DNA of 64,000 bases from Kryptolebias marmoratus (taxonomy: Eukaryota > Chordata > Actinopteri > Cyprinodontiformes > Rivulidae). The stretch is taken from the NCBI RefSeq assembly GCF_001649575.2, contig NC_051431.1, positions 16,836,173-16,900,172 of the forward strand. The letters are read 5' to 3'. The notes under the pieces are model-generated. The model worked only from the letters and a program-made list of their open reading frames with translations. It searched no databases and had not been told where the DNA came from. The stretch's first letter is position 1. Every line of letters begins with the position of its first letter. A program made the position numbers and the translations under genes. Positions 33,223 through 46,789 of the stretch are shown piece after piece.

Positions 33223-36200
33223 AACAAAAAAAACTACAGGAAACAAAGTGAAACAGGTTTTTGTTAGTTTCTTTTTGTCACCACGCACAGCAGCTGACAA
33301 TGCTTCAAGAATGAATGATTTAGCAAAAAAGAAAAAACCTCATTGCCGAACGAGAACATTTCATTCACCAGAGTGGAGCAGACAGACGAACGGCTCCTGT
33401 GCAAAGGCACACATTTATGGATTCAAGTTTGGAGAGCGGTTTTGTTTCTTTGACCTTTGTGTCGTAACTTGGAGCACATGTATGAAGCACAGAGGCAAAA
33501 AGACCAGAACCTCCCCGCAGTCAAATATAAAAAGTTACCCTTGACCTCTGCTTGTTTTCGAGTAGGAACACACTCTGCCCGGGGCCAAGTGGGTTTAAGA
33601 AGACGTCACATACACACACGTAGGCTCACACAGATCCTTCCACCCAAAGTCACATGTCAAGTTTTTGAGCCTTACCTAAGTGCTGTCAAACAGTTTTGTA
33701 AGATGAGGCCAAATTAATTTGCATTCTGAAAGTGTTGTCGGGGTCTGATTGGCCGTTAAAGCTCGCAGCATTATGGTATGCTAATTACGCCCTATGGAGC
33801 CCCCCCCCCCCTAATAATTTTCTCATCTGAATTTTTTAACCTCCTGAATGATAATGCACTGAGACACGCACACAGATGCAAACAACATTCTGTCTGAAAT
33901 GTGCGGCTCCTAATTAGAATTTAAGCTCGTGTCGGGGCGCTGCTGCAGAAAGGTCGGCCGAGCGTCTTTGTTCGTCTGTTTTGTCAGTTTGCGTAAGCGT
34001 CTGGTCTGTTTGTGTGTTTGCGTTCTGCTTTCGATGATTCTTTTTGAATGTGCTCACATCTGTCAGCGTGTCTCTCCTCGTTTTCCTCCCTGTCATCACT
34101 GACCCCAGCTGGTCCCCCTTTGACACTTTTGATCTTCACGAATGCGCGCGTGCGCTCACAGACAGGCGGGCTTACAGTGGATCGCTGTAATTGCCAAAAG
34201 GCAGCCTGCTCTGCCTTGAATTTTTTTTTTTTTTGTTTTAAAAGAACTCCCCTCAATTTGAGCAAAATGATCATTTTCACTGCCAACAGGGTGTCTGAAA
34301 GGGATGTGTGCTCTCTTTGTGCATGCAGATTTTTATGCACATCTGCACTCCTGTTCTGGGTACATTAATGTATTTGCAGGGGCTGCTACGACTAGTCGGC
34401 ATGTTTAATTACATCAATTATAATAATTATTTGATGTCATTTTTTTTAGTCTACACTAGAAGTGTAACAGTACGTCTAAGTAGGGAGGGTCTGATGTAGC
34501 AGGTCATGTACAGCAACTGATAAATTCACTCTTAAAATAAAAAGGAAGTCATACTTTACTGTCTTTTATTTATCTAATCTGAACTGTAAAGAGTGACCCA
34601 CAGGCCACGTGTCAAACAGAAAGTTTGATTAACTCCAAAAATATTACTGAAACATACAAAACACAAACCAAGGAGTCTTTGCTTTGGTAATTTGACTCAG
34701 ACTTCATATAAAATAAAAACAGAACTAAATAACATCTCCCAGTGTGAAAATACAAAGTAAATTAAATGTGGAGGACTCAAACTTCTCAGCTGGCTGAGTG
34801 TTAGTGTGAGAAAATGATGCTTGATATCAGGGATATTGAATAAATACTCAAACAGTACTTTTCAATGTGCCAATTACTTGATGTGACTACTTGCCATAGA
34901 TGGACACCTCGTCTCCCTCCGCTGATGCTGTCCTTTAACAAAATGTAGTTAAATCTGACTAATTCATATATAAGTAGAATAATAAATACATTTCATATGG
35001 GACATGAAAAGCCACGGCTAAGCTGGAGCATTTGTCAGTGGTACAGTCTCCATTATTACATTTTAAATGTGTTTTATTTGTCTCTCCTACTATCTGACTG
35101 AATTGCTGCAAACGGATTTCTCCCCAGTATCCTTACAACTTGCTGAATACTAAGGCTTTTAACTTTTTAATACATGAATAATCAGAGCTTAATTTTATTA
35201 TTTATCATGTTAGGGTTGACACTTTAGAACTATATTTTGTACTTTAATTATAAAAGTCTTTTACATTTTGTTTTGTTATACTGTAAATGCCAAAGTTGGC
35301 TGTTTAAAAAAACTAAAAATTATGACTTTTGAAGGAAAATTAGTCATTTAGATTAATTAGTAAACAATAAATGGTGGCTTCTGTAGTATTTGCACTCGGC
35401 TGCTCGTTCAGAGGATGCTGCATTTCTCCAGATGTTCTTGTTTTATTTTTTTTATCCCTCAGAGAAAATGGGTTTAAATATGTATCATCTTGTTTGCAAT
35501 GTGTCCAGGTGCAACTTTCCACTCAACATCAAAGGTGATCTGAAATGAGTTTGTATGTCTGATAGCGCTAACCTTTTTGCGCTCTGGAGCGGAGCGTAAG
35601 TTTAAGTCTTTGATGGCTCCATTGCATCTTTTTTTTTTTTTTTTAAGCCTTCTTTGAGAAGCTTCCTCATAGTGGAGTGGATTGATGTCACAGAGAGGGC
35701 AGCCATGCTTTCATCTCTTGTCTCTCTCTCTCTCTTTTTTTTTCCATCTCTATAAAACTGTCTCTGCTGTAATCTGCATCTGTCGGTTTTCCTTTTCAGC
35801 GTTGCCGTTTCGTGGGGGCAGAGCTTGCCTGGTCCCTAACCAGGCAGACTGGGAGGTTTCTTTGATGTCACCAACAATTTGAAGCCCACAATAAGGAGGT
35901 GGATGTAGTTCTGATTAGAGTCGGCCTTCTCCCAGGCGTAGTTCCGCCTCCTTCGTTGATAGTATTTCTGTTGCGTTGACTTTTCTCCCACTAAGTTAAT
36001 CAAACCCCTAACTTGTTCTGACAGAAGGCCTGTTAGAGGGGGTTGGTTTTCCTGGATGGAGCCACAGAAGACGTTTGCTCCAACCTCACGCTCCCCCGTG
36101 TTGCTGTGATATAAAGCATCACAAACACTGTTGTTTCAAGAGGCCTTCAGTGCTCAGGCCTAACAGGAGAGCCCACGCTACACGACTCCAGCTCTTCATT

Positions 36201-36356
36201 GGAGGCGCAGGCTCCTCTGGTAACCATAAGAAAAAAATACCACCGTTCTACGGGACTAAAACAAACAATTTGAAATGTCTAGAAACAGAAGCACAAATAC
36301 TATTACTACTCCTGCTTGAATGTGACATATTGCTCTGTCTTTCTGCTTTTTGAACA
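33223..36356. other. Gene-free intronic stretch
   Basis: Mostly AT-rich. About 33690-33960 is repeat-free with TAATTA-type words, attggcc and a poly-C (33800-33811), and could be conserved noncoding DNA. About 35565-36060 is another high-complexity part. No exon recognised. Confidence 0.5.
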
Positions 36357-36480
36357 GATAGGATGCCTTTATTGTCACTGCAAAGTACAATGAAACTGCA
36401 GCTGCTCATCACAGTAGTGGTAATATAGCAAAAGGTAAAAAGTAAAGAAGAAAACAAACACCACACATTTAAAACACTCT
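36355..36480 (-). mobile_element. LINE 3' tail (Rex/CR1-like)
   Basis: On the minus strand the sequence ends with cattgtactttgcagtgaca followed by ataaaggcatccta, the typical terminal 3' UTR of fish CR1/Rex-type LINEs (..tgacaataaag..). No reverse transcriptase is attached. Confidence 0.6.
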
Positions 36481-39200
36481 ATTAAAAATAAAGAATTGGA
36501 CACTAAAACTACACTGACAGCAGCCATCAGGCGGGTAAGAGGTAGATCATATTGATGTTGCACAAAGGTGCAGAAGATAAAAATAAGTTAATAATGGTGT
36601 TATATACAAGGAAGGAGGTTATATGACATTTGGTAGCAAAGTCATAAAGTGCAAGTGTGCTGCGTTACAGGGTCAAAGTAACATTGACTTATCTGTCTTG
36701 TAACAAGCTCGCAGTGAGAGATTTCACCAATAAACATGCTAACTCCTGCGTCTTGTCACAGTCGTTTGTTTTGAAACAGCATTACCTTTTAAAAGGAGTG
36801 GTGGGTGATGCTCCTCTGGCAGCCAAGTCGTGACATTCAGTTTTTCTTTATTTTTCCTCCACCTAAAAAAAAATGTTCAAACAGCCTATTTAGTTTATTT
36901 TATATCTGACACACCTCTGATATGATGGAAAAGTTTGAAAAAGTGACATTTTAAAACCGTATGCTTCACGGCTATAAACCAGCCCAAAAACTAAACTTCA
37001 GAACAGATGCCATTACTTTACAGTAAACCGTTCTTTCTGCAGACACTTAAATCAAATAAAGCATAGGCGGACTGCATCTCAAATAAGCAAGATATCAGCG
37101 TAATTCGTCAACTTGTGAACCGACGGCATCGTCTGATTTGTGAAGCCCTCGCACAAAAACTGAGATGACACATTTATCACATGCAGTTTACATCAAGACC
37201 TGAAGCATTAGGCACTAAATTAAACAACAAATCACTGTAATTGCTCTTTGTATGAGCACAACTGAGGCTGGGCTTTCATAAATAAGTCGTCGGTGTCCAC
37301 TGCAAGACTAAGTGTGTTCCAGATGGCTGAAATGAGACTGTTACTGTTAACATGTATTTCTTAATCTCAGGCTTGAGACGCTTTAACGATCCCTCACGCA
37401 AACTCAATAAAACGGACAGCCGGCGAACGTTCATAGAGTACAGAGGGAAACGGATCGACATTTTCCTGTTTGCTCTCTCCGTATTTCCCCAGCAGTCCTC
37501 TTTCAGCATAATCTTCTTTTTTTCTTTCATCATTACCTGGTGAAGCTGGGGATGCAGCTGTGGTACAAAGGATGAGGGCGGTGAAAATTGGAGATTTTCA
37601 CTTATCCTTTTTTTTTTCTTTTTTTTTTGTCAGGTTTAACATCAGCTACATCATAACAGAATATCAAACCCATCCCTCCACGTGTTTCCCTTTCACCTCC
37701 TTTACCCCTCAGGTCCTGTTATTGTCATAAAATTCATTTTTAATTGGAAAATAATGAAAGATAATTTAATTCTTTGCTCTTATAGGCGCAAAACAAGAAG
37801 TAACATTACAGCTTTCTTTCCTGCGTTACGCAACCTTTTGTTTCAAACTACCTGCATTTATATAAATCAGTATGAACCGACATTCAGTCAGATTTTCTGT
37901 CTCCATATTTAGTTTTCTGATGCCGACGACTGTAGCTGATGAAACAAAGTGAAAAGCATCAGGTTAAAAATCCCGTTACTGCAGATATCCACTCCTAAAC
38001 ACTGTTCAGCATCTCGCAGGAGTGAATACATTTTGTATTTGTCCACTGCAAACATCCTCTTTCATTTCAAAATTTACAGATATGAGCAGAATTCATTAAT
38101 GTGTTCAAATGAGTTATACACTTTGCATTAGGACACGTTTTCGCAGATCAGCAGATGACTGAACAGCTGTAGATTATTGTCTGTTTTTCATTTAATTTTA
38201 GTTTATCTGCAGAGAGCCAGTGCTGAGAAGTAATAAACATGTTTCTCTTTTATTCTTTAAGACTGATCTTGCAGCTAATCACAGAGATAAATTCATAGCT
38301 CATCAGTTATTATGTGGAGGGAGGCACGCAGACTGAAAAACTGACCCTAAAGGTTCAGACGTATAACAACTTGTAGTTTATAAAACTCTCTTCAAGCAAA
38401 GAAATCCAGTTGGTAGATCTGTAGACTTCTAGTTCAGACTCCCAAAAATGTAAATTTGACAAATAAGCTAACAAATAAGTCTGTGAAGATGTATCAGTAT
38501 GTTAATTTTCTCATCAGTGTGCACCCCTCTCCTCTCTGCGGGCTTTATTTCATGCTTAGATTGCACTTGCTGGGTGATGCCGTACAACTCTGTCTTCTTC
38601 CAGTAATTCTTTTTTTCTATAATGATCAATTCACCATTTAAAATACCACCAGAAACAGTGTGATATCTGAGCTTAAACTGGCCGGCTTTTCTTTGACAGA
38701 GCGATTATTGTAGAGTAAGAAATGCTGCAGTTTTCACTTGCAGGGTTTTTGTTTTGTAGTTTTTTTTTTTCCAGGTCTAGCCAGCTGCTGCTCACACTCT
38801 TTCCCTAAGGTTCTCTATTTGCCCTTTTTTATATTTACATCTGTTTAGCTCTTTAATTCTTTTAAACATCTGCTGTAGGTTTCTACTTAACAGGATTTCT
38901 GAACACTGTTGCTGCTGCAGGAAGAGTGAAAAAGATCATGTTTGTGATTGCTTTGTTATATATTAACAGAGATATGCTGTTAAAGATAAAATCCTGCAAT
39001 AAGCAACTAAAGGTTCCTCCTAATATCCGTATAAAAGTACCGTTCAGATACTGAATCAGAACAGTACTTCTGTGTTAACCACAGTTAGTAAAGGGCAGCA
39101 TTTTAATACATTTACAAGTTTTGTATTTTTACTAAAATTAGGACATGGAGTGGCTGGAGAAAAGTTTCAGGAGTGTTTTGTACAAAATGGTGGCAGCAAA
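36481..39200. other. Gene-free intronic stretch
   Basis: AT-rich DNA, poly-T runs at about 37600-37628 and 38759-38771. No gene, RNA or structured repeat recognised. Confidence 0.6.
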
Positions 39201-39275
39201 GGTCAATCAATCAATCAATCAAATTTTATTTGTATAGCATATTTCAGCAGCAAGGCATTTCAAGGTGCTAAAGGC
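39201..39275 (-). mobile_element. LINE 3' tail with (TTGA)n end
   Basis: On the minus strand: gaaatatgctatacaaataa followed by aattttgattgattgattga. This is the terminal 3' UTR and tetranucleotide tail of fish L2-type LINEs. It abuts a LINE fragment in the opposite orientation. Confidence 0.75.
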
Positions 39276-39284
39276 TCCTCCTAA

Positions 39285-39715
39285 TAATGAAGGAAAGGAT
39301 TCCAAGACGGTGGTGAGAGCAGCTGTGTTGTTTGGTTTGGAGACAAAAAGACAGGAGACAGAACTGGAAGTGTCAGAGCTGAAGATGTTGAGGTTCTCCT
39401 TGGGAGGGACGAGGATGGACAGGATTAGGAATGAGGTCATCAGAGGGACAGCACAGGTTGAAGGACTGGGAGATAAAGTTAGACTGAGATGGTTTGGACA
39501 TGTGCAGAGGAGGGACAGTGGGTATATTGGTAGAAGGATGTTAGAGACACAGCTGCCAGGAAAAAGACAAAGAGGAGATATATGGATGCAGTCAGAGAGG
39601 ACATGGAGGGAGGTGGAGTGAGGACAGAGGACGCAGAAGACAGAGTTAGATGGAGGACGACTCGCTGTGGTGACCCCAGAAAAAGGAACAGCTGAAAGAA
39701 AAAGAAGAAGAAAGT
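39285..39715 (+). mobile_element. LINE ORF2 C-terminus and 3' end
   Basis: The + frame reads KTVVRAAVLFGLETKRQETE, then LEVSELKMLRFSLGGTRMDR, VRLRWFGHVQRRDSGYIGRR and LPGKRQRG before a frameshift. The C-terminal remainder (atggatgcagtcagagagga, catggagggaggt) is out of frame. It finishes with the short 3' UTR gaaagaaaaagaagaagaaa. This is the classic C-terminal end of a fish non-LTR retrotransposon (R-x-R-W-F-G-H-V motif). The clade is not settled; RTE- or L2-like elements are candidates. Compared with typical copies, a few codons are deleted after GLET. Confidence 0.85.
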
Positions 39716-40690
39716 ATTTTTACTAAAATTAGAGGTATTCATACCATATGTTTTCAAGGCATTTTCCTTTTTTCTCACTGCAAATGAGAGACAAGTTTCT
39801 GCATCTGTGGGTATTTTAGGGATTTCGTAAATTCAGAGGAATCATCTCTCAAAACAAAACAGTGTTTATTGTTATGGTGAACAAGTGATACCAGCTGTAA
39901 CATACAGTCCATATGTGTTATAATGTAACACTAGGACATATTTATTTATTAAAAACTTTGTCTTGAAGAAACCTTTGGCATACCTGTTTTAAATGTTCAC
40001 ATTGCTATGTGACAAAAGCACAGTCGGTGCTACGGATCCAAAAACCAGAAATACAAAAATGACCAAGCAGGAAGAGTAAAGATGAACCTTGCTCAGAGGA
40101 TTTTCAGCTTTAATCAGTTTAACTCATGACCAGATTATTAAACACTCGAAAACCATTTTTTAATTTGATTTGATTGTTTTTTAACTACTTATTTTACATG
40201 GTACATGAGTGTACAAATGCTAAACAGACATATATTCTTTTTTTTTTACTACGTGAATTCCCTACAGTTAAGCATCTAATTTGCTCCTGTAATGGCACTT
40301 CTTTAGTGTAGGTGTTTTTACTGAGTGAAGGCGACGGCTCAAAGTTGGGTCTTTGCTCCATTTATGGTGATTTATTTGTACAAATACCTTTGTTCAGCAG
40401 CATGAAGGGTGTTATTTGTAGATGTCCAAAGACAGAGAGAGGGCTTCGTAATGTAGTGCTGTTTTGAAGAAAGTTGAAGCTGAAGTTGAGTTATTATTCT
40501 AAATGATTTAGAAGCACAGTCACATTGTAATTCATTTAGAAATGAGGGAACGTGCATGCTGCTCATTAGCTTTTAAAGAGAAATCCAAATTTGCTGCTGT
40601 ACATAAGTGAGAGAAAACTGAGAAAGGAGCCAGGCTGACATGGAGAGAAACGCATCAAAGATTTGTCAAAGAGAGATGAAAACAGAAACA
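39716..40690. other. Gene-free intronic stretch
   Basis: AT-rich DNA. The 14-bp word gtatttttactaaaatta occurs at 39123 and again at 39714, bracketing the LINE pair. No exon recognised. Confidence 0.55.
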
Positions 40691-41076
40691 CAGGGGTGAG
40701 AATCTTTAGGCATCTCACGGTTTGATTTGATTACGATTCAAGAGGGCTGCGATGATAAAAGGAATATTGATGCATTTTGATTATCTCGATGCGTCCACAG
40801 CTGCCCTCACTCCCTCTCGTGAGGCTACTTGGTAGTTTTAAAGCGAAGTATTTGTATCCTATTTACTTGACATCCAGACATATATCTCACTCAGCCGTCT
40901 TGTGCTGTGAGGTAAACTGTCCGAGCTCTGCACTTCCACACCTCTCAGTTGTTTCTCAACATTACGTTAATTAACATTAACGAAACACTTTCTTTTACAT
41001 TAGAACATCGACTCAGAATCGTTCCCGTCCGTGACGCCATGCAGCAAACAATAGAGTTTGTCCCCCCACCCCCTAA
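40691..41076. mobile_element. Degenerate hAT-like non-autonomous element
   Basis: The left part caggggtgagaatctttagg, catctcacggtttgatttga and the right part agaatcgttcccgtccgtga, then ccccaccccctaatgta, follow the pattern of fish elements with ends like caggggtgtgaatc. Inverted termini are eroded. No coding capacity. Confidence 0.4.
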
Positions 41077-41383
41077 TGTATTCTGACTAAAGGAACGAGC
41101 AGCAGATAATTCAACACTCGAAATGAGCAAAACCGGAATGAGACAGGAACAAATGGTTTTAAAATGACCATAACTTACAAATCTAAAGGCTGTAATATAT
41201 TTGTATAATGCTGCTGCTGAATATGAGGCCGTTTTCTCCGATTTACACCAGTTTCTAAAATGCACATTTCTGTCTTTGTCATGGCATAATGTCATAATGG
41301 ATCCTAAACAGTTCTACGAAGGTCGGCCTCTGAGTGAGGAAAAACACCCACTTTAAAAATTTAAACTTCAATTTTGGTCTTCT

Positions 41384-41415
<32 letters not shown>

Positions 41416-44400
41416 AAGAGCACAAATACTTACAGTCTAACACACTCAAACAGCGGAGCATGTATGAAAACACCACATTTCAGGCTTTTTCCTCCCGGTC
41501 TGGCTGTTCTGATACATAATACATTACAGCCGAGACCAAATAGGCCCCCGTCTGGTTTCTCTTTCTCTCTCCTTCCACCTCACTCCTTCTCATCTTGTGT
41601 TTTCACCTCCTGTCTTCATCTCCCAGCGATGATGTTGTCCCCGACTCCCATTTCCCTCCCTCTCTCTCTTACCATTTGCAATTCTCCGTCTAGTTGTGTG
41701 TTGTCGTCGTAATGCGGTGTTGGGTCCCAGCGGTGATTTATTCATAGATGTACAGTAGCTGGCCTTTCCCAAAATACAGGAACAGATGGTTTACAAAAGG
41801 ATGGTGACAAGATATGTGGGAAAAGAGAAAACAGGAGAAACGTGGCAGATGAAACGCATTTTAGATTTTATCTTCTGTTCAGAATTAGATCATACCTCTT
41901 AATAAATCTTGTTTGTCCTGTACTCCAACCCGTAGATAAAATGAATACAGCTTTTTTTTCTTTCTTTTTTAGATATTGGCAGCTAAATAGAGCTCCAAAT
42001 TTAAAAATCAACCAACTGGATGAGTTTAGGAGTGGCAGTCCTGATGAAATTATAAGACATCTAAATGAACTCTTTGCAATGGCAGATTTTATTTTTCTGG
42101 GGGATTTAGGTTAGGACTTGTTGCTTGCCTCTTTAAACCTCCACCAGTCGTCTTTTCAAACATTGTTTCATTGCTTTAAACGAGTGCTTCAGGGTGTTTT
42201 GTCTACAGCAACCAGAAATCGAACTAGTTTGACCTCGGCAGGGCGAAACTAGTCACATTTACCAGGCAGGGATGCCCACCTGAAATGGGGCAATTTGGCA
42301 CACGATCAGCTTCTCCGCTGAATCTGAAATCTGAAAGGTCACATTGTAAAATGTATAAAATAGGATCATTATCCAGACTTTTCCACTGAGTGGTTTTGTC
42401 TTCAGTTCTCAGTGAGAGCATATTAAGTTATATTCTCTGAGCTAAATGAAAGTGAGGAAACTGTGTTTGAATGTCTGAACTGCAGCTGAAGCGTCTACTT
42501 AGTGTGTGATAATATATTAGCACCTTCAGATGCTCCCAGCCATACCATTCTGGTTGACATAATACAGTGGGCATGTTGGCTTCATCTGTTTTTATGAGAA
42601 AAGGGTTAACTTTGACAGAATTGGACTTTATTGAGGAGCTAATGATGGCTGGAGTCAAACCACTTTCAAAGTGGGTCGTTGTTATCTTTTGGCAGAAATA
42701 ATACAAAATTCCTGCCTAAATCGACCCCCATCTGCAATGGGAGTCCTACAGCTTGGGTTTGCAAATTACCATGGAGTTGTGTATAAATACCTACGTATTG
42801 TGAAAGTGACAGCAGTGTAAATATCTATGAAACAGTATTTGTTGTGAAATCCTTAGGACTGGAGTTGCCACTCCCTTTGGTTCAGACTAGCTGCAAATTC
42901 ATAACTTTTCATTCATAACCCAATTTCAAAATGGCCGGAATGTCCTTTTAAAGCTTCACATTTATGTCACACAGTGTTCAATAAGGTGAAACATACTGTC
43001 TGTGGATTTATGTCCGTAGAGCTTACCTTCACGGTTCACAAAGCTTCTTGTTATCACTGTTGCTTAAAAACTTTCATTTTTATTTATTTCTACATTAAAT
43101 TTCTGTTCTTTGCTCTTGAAATAAATGTCCAAATATTAGCACTGGGTGTTCCGACTTTTACCCCTTTGCAGAATATTACACATCGAGTTTCCTCGGCGGT
43201 TCTAAAGAAGACAGTGTCGACTGCTGTGAATTTTAAAAAAATAAAATAAGGTTGCTTTTTGAGTTTCTTTTGTTGTGTCGCTCACAACACTTTAAAGTTG
43301 CTTAAATGTGCTTGTTTGACCTTCAGTTTGTCAGATAATTATCACAGTTTGCCGCTGGATTTTCACCATTCGTCTGCTGAATAGGCTCTGCGTTTGAAAA
43401 TCTTTGTCAGTTAATGAAAACAGGTCTGATTAGGGCTCGTTATTCCCAGAGAGTGAGAGGAAGGTCACCACTGTTATTTTCTGTCTGGGATGTTTCATCA
43501 CTTTCTCCTGCTTTTTATATTCTCACCATATTAGCACTAGCACCACCATTTGATGAAACTGTCAGTTTTCCTAAGTCGTTTTGTTCATCTAAGCCATGTT
43601 TTTCTCCCAAGACAGTAGTGCAGTCTTTATGATGATGGTTTAGCTTTTTTTGTCACAGTATTACTGGTTTAGTTTAAAATCATATTTTCTTGCCTATTAG
43701 AGAGTATTACAGTAATAAAAGATCCGCTAATGTAAACAACTCATGATGCTATTTTTCTTTAAACAGTTCATTTCCTCACAGTTGATTAAAGTTGCCACAG
43801 ATCTTCTAATCTTTTTAGTGTAAATGCACGGTTAGTTTTGCAGACAACTTCCTAATTTTGTAAATTAGACAATCTTTTAGACACACTGCAATCAGATGTG
43901 CAATCACAGTGCAAGTTTTCTGCAATATTTATGCAGCAACACCCACGAGTCAAAGTCTTCACTAATTTTATAATGCTTTATGAAGAGTGACAGAAATCTG
44001 GATCTGATTTGAAGTTCCTTCAGAAACGGTCAAAGTCGGTGTTGTTAAAAGCTCATTGTTTTGCCGGTCTAAAACCAAATAGATGAATTTTAGCCTTAAA
44101 TTTATACTTGGTAACACTTTGACAAAGTAAATGGGCATTCATAAAATGTTTTAATTCAATGAGAAGAAAAAACATATTTGTGAAAGAGCCCTTTTGGCAG
44201 AAAGTAAGGTCTTCAGTGTTCTTGGTAAATAATTGACATTTGTTTCAGTTCAGTTTATTTTGCTTATATTGGATTGATTGACAGCAAAGGTAGTCTGAAG
44301 GTGACAAATGGGTTCAGTTACAATTCAGTCCAATTCAATCTAATACAGTCTCATTAGGCTTCAAATTAAATCACATACAGTCTGAATCAGTTGCGGTAAA

Positions 44401-44574
44401 ATCACATTATAATGCAGTTTATTAATACGTTCAGATTCAGTAAACCATGAGAGGGTGGGCCAAATTATCCAAATTTCCACAGCAAATCTTGGCTGTGGCG
44501 CCTCAGACTGCTAATTAATCGGATGATGTTTTCTTCAAGGATTCTCAGTGCTCACTTCCCTCCACTGAGATAAG
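41077..44574. other. Gene-free intronic stretch
   Basis: Holds the CA microsatellite at 41384-41411 and a pyrimidine-rich part at about 41555-41690. A weak exon-like segment at 41971-42110 is discussed as a finding. Nothing else recognised. Confidence 0.55.
41384..41411. repeat. (CA)n microsatellite
   Basis: CA run of about 28 bp. Confidence 0.95.
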
Positions 44575-44690
44575 TTTCAGCACCCCATAACATGATACTG
44601 CCACCACCATGCTTCACTGTTGGACTGTCTTCAGCAGGTGATGAGTAATGTTTCTTTTTCTGAAAGCTGACCTTCATACATGTTGTCAAA
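44575..44690 (-). mobile_element. Tc1-like transposase relic
   Basis: On the minus strand gaagcatggtggtggcagta tcatgttatggggtgctga reads KHGGGSIMLWG, the motif that precedes the second catalytic Asp region in Tc1/mariner transposases. No terminal repeats were located and the flanking sequence is decayed. Confidence 0.6.
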
Positions 44691-46751
44691 CATGTTATCC
44701 TGTTGAGGCAGTGATCAATCTAAATGGCTACCCCATCCATAAACAGGATTAGAAAAGTTCTGTCAGAAGTATCGATTTGAGTCTTTGGCCGAGTGACCAA
44801 CTTTATCAACAGTCTTTCTTGTTACTGTCTTGTTGTAGTTGATCATATTTGAAGCCTACTTTATTAAAGGGGAAACAAAAAACACTAGGAAATAGTTTCA
44901 AATTGATGACATGATCTACATGTTGACCCAGTTAAAAAAAATGCAGAAAACAAGCAGAAAGTTATTTTGCCCTCCATAGTGTTATGGGTGAAATTGAACA
45001 TACAAGAGTAACAATACAGCAGCATGAAATGCAGTTATGTGTGTGTATTATTGTCTATTCCATAGTGAGACAATTATTGGGACAGTGTCCACTCAGTTAT
45101 CTACATTTTTAAGCTTGGTCTTTGCTGGTTAGACTAATGGTTGACTCAAATGTATGCCTACTGAGAACTGTTTCCCTTCAAATCTATTTGAGCTGTCTCG
45201 GTGCACAATTTCTAATTAACTTCTTCACAGCCAATCAGAAACTAGCATTTGATATGATCATGGCACATAGTTTCCTAATGGTTTAGGTGATGATAGATGT
45301 AATGTGGTTGAGGTTGGTGTTTGTACAGTAGTAGCTGATGGAGATGCTAAATGGCCATCACAGTATTGTTAAATAACCACCAGTTTGCTCGCTGAGGTGC
45401 CAAATTGTTTCCTGTAAGTGTGTGCATGACTGCATGTCCGTTTATGCTTGCGTGTGTGTGTGTGTAAGAACCATGTTGATCTTTTAAAACCAGCTGCTAG
45501 GTGTGTCTTCCATCAGCTTTCCTGCAGGAAGGATGCACAGACCCAATAGAGGAGATGGAGGGGGGGGGACCTAATTGACCGACAACAGGACCTCAGAGTT
45601 GACACATAGTGGTTTCCATCCTGGACCAGTCTCCCATACACCCTGCACTTTGTGCCACGATACAACCACCACAAACACACCTTTCTTGTTATAAAACCCA
45701 GTTACAGTCATTTCTTCCACAAGCCATAAACTACGTGCTCCAGCTCCCTCTTTGAAATGGGATTCTTCCACATTTATTCTGGTAAACCATTCTCCTGCAC
45801 TACCTGCTGCTTTGCTGCAGCTCCTCCTGTTGGCTCAAATCATCTAAAGAGTTTTCACATTGTATGAAATGATCTGTAATTTTAATTTCACGGGCAGGGC
45901 TTAGATCGTGGGGAGTTCTGGATGTCAGGTCTGATTTATGCTACCCTTCCTCTGTCTGTCTTCATCCTTATTTCCTCCTCACGTCTGTAGTTCCATGACA
46001 GCTATTAATAATGGATGGCACTGGCTGTGTAAAATGCCAGTTGCTTGCATATCAGTGAATTGTCCTTTTCAGAGAGCTAATGTTGACAAATGACTTCTGA
46101 GCATAAGGCATTTGAGCACGCCATTAACCTTTTGAAATGTTTTTTTTTCTTTGTGTAACTGATTTTGCTTGTTTGTGTGAGTCTGTCTGTAAAATGTTAT
46201 TGGGGTGCTATTAACCTTTATTGACCTCCTTTCAATCTTTTTTTTTAAATTTATTTCAAATGCCATCACATATCAGCAATAATGTTAGAGTAAAGAGCAA
46301 AAATTCAGACATATGCCGCTGCGCAGTAAGTCGAGCCGGAAGATAAAAGTAATTTGCAGGACACTGTCTAAGGATGAAGGGTATAATTGGCTGCTTAACT
46401 ACAGATTTTATTGCACATACACACACACACATATACACACACACACAGAGTGCCCTGAGGCGTGTTTTGTCTTTCGTCGCTGTTAATGAATGAACAGTGT
46501 TAAGGAGATAACGCTAAACCGGACTCATTAAATTGAGTCTTTGTGTTGTCTGCGTGAGTGAATCAGAAGGAGGAAAGAGTGTGTGATTGAGTGAGGATTT
46601 AAAAAAAAAAAAGTCTCTACAGGTTGATGAGCTGCTAAATTACCTTGTCATGGAAAATCACATTAGCACTGTAAAAGGTACTGGATTAAATGTCAGCATA
46701 ACCTCATCAGAAAGTGCACAAACAAACGTGTGCATGCTTGCTTGTGTGTGT

Positions 46752-46789
<38 letters not shown>

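Noticed and set aside
39265..39621. 118-codon + strand frame taken as a host gene
   Set aside because: The protein is the C-terminal end of a non-LTR retrotransposon, frameshifted and with an adjoining LINE 3' end.
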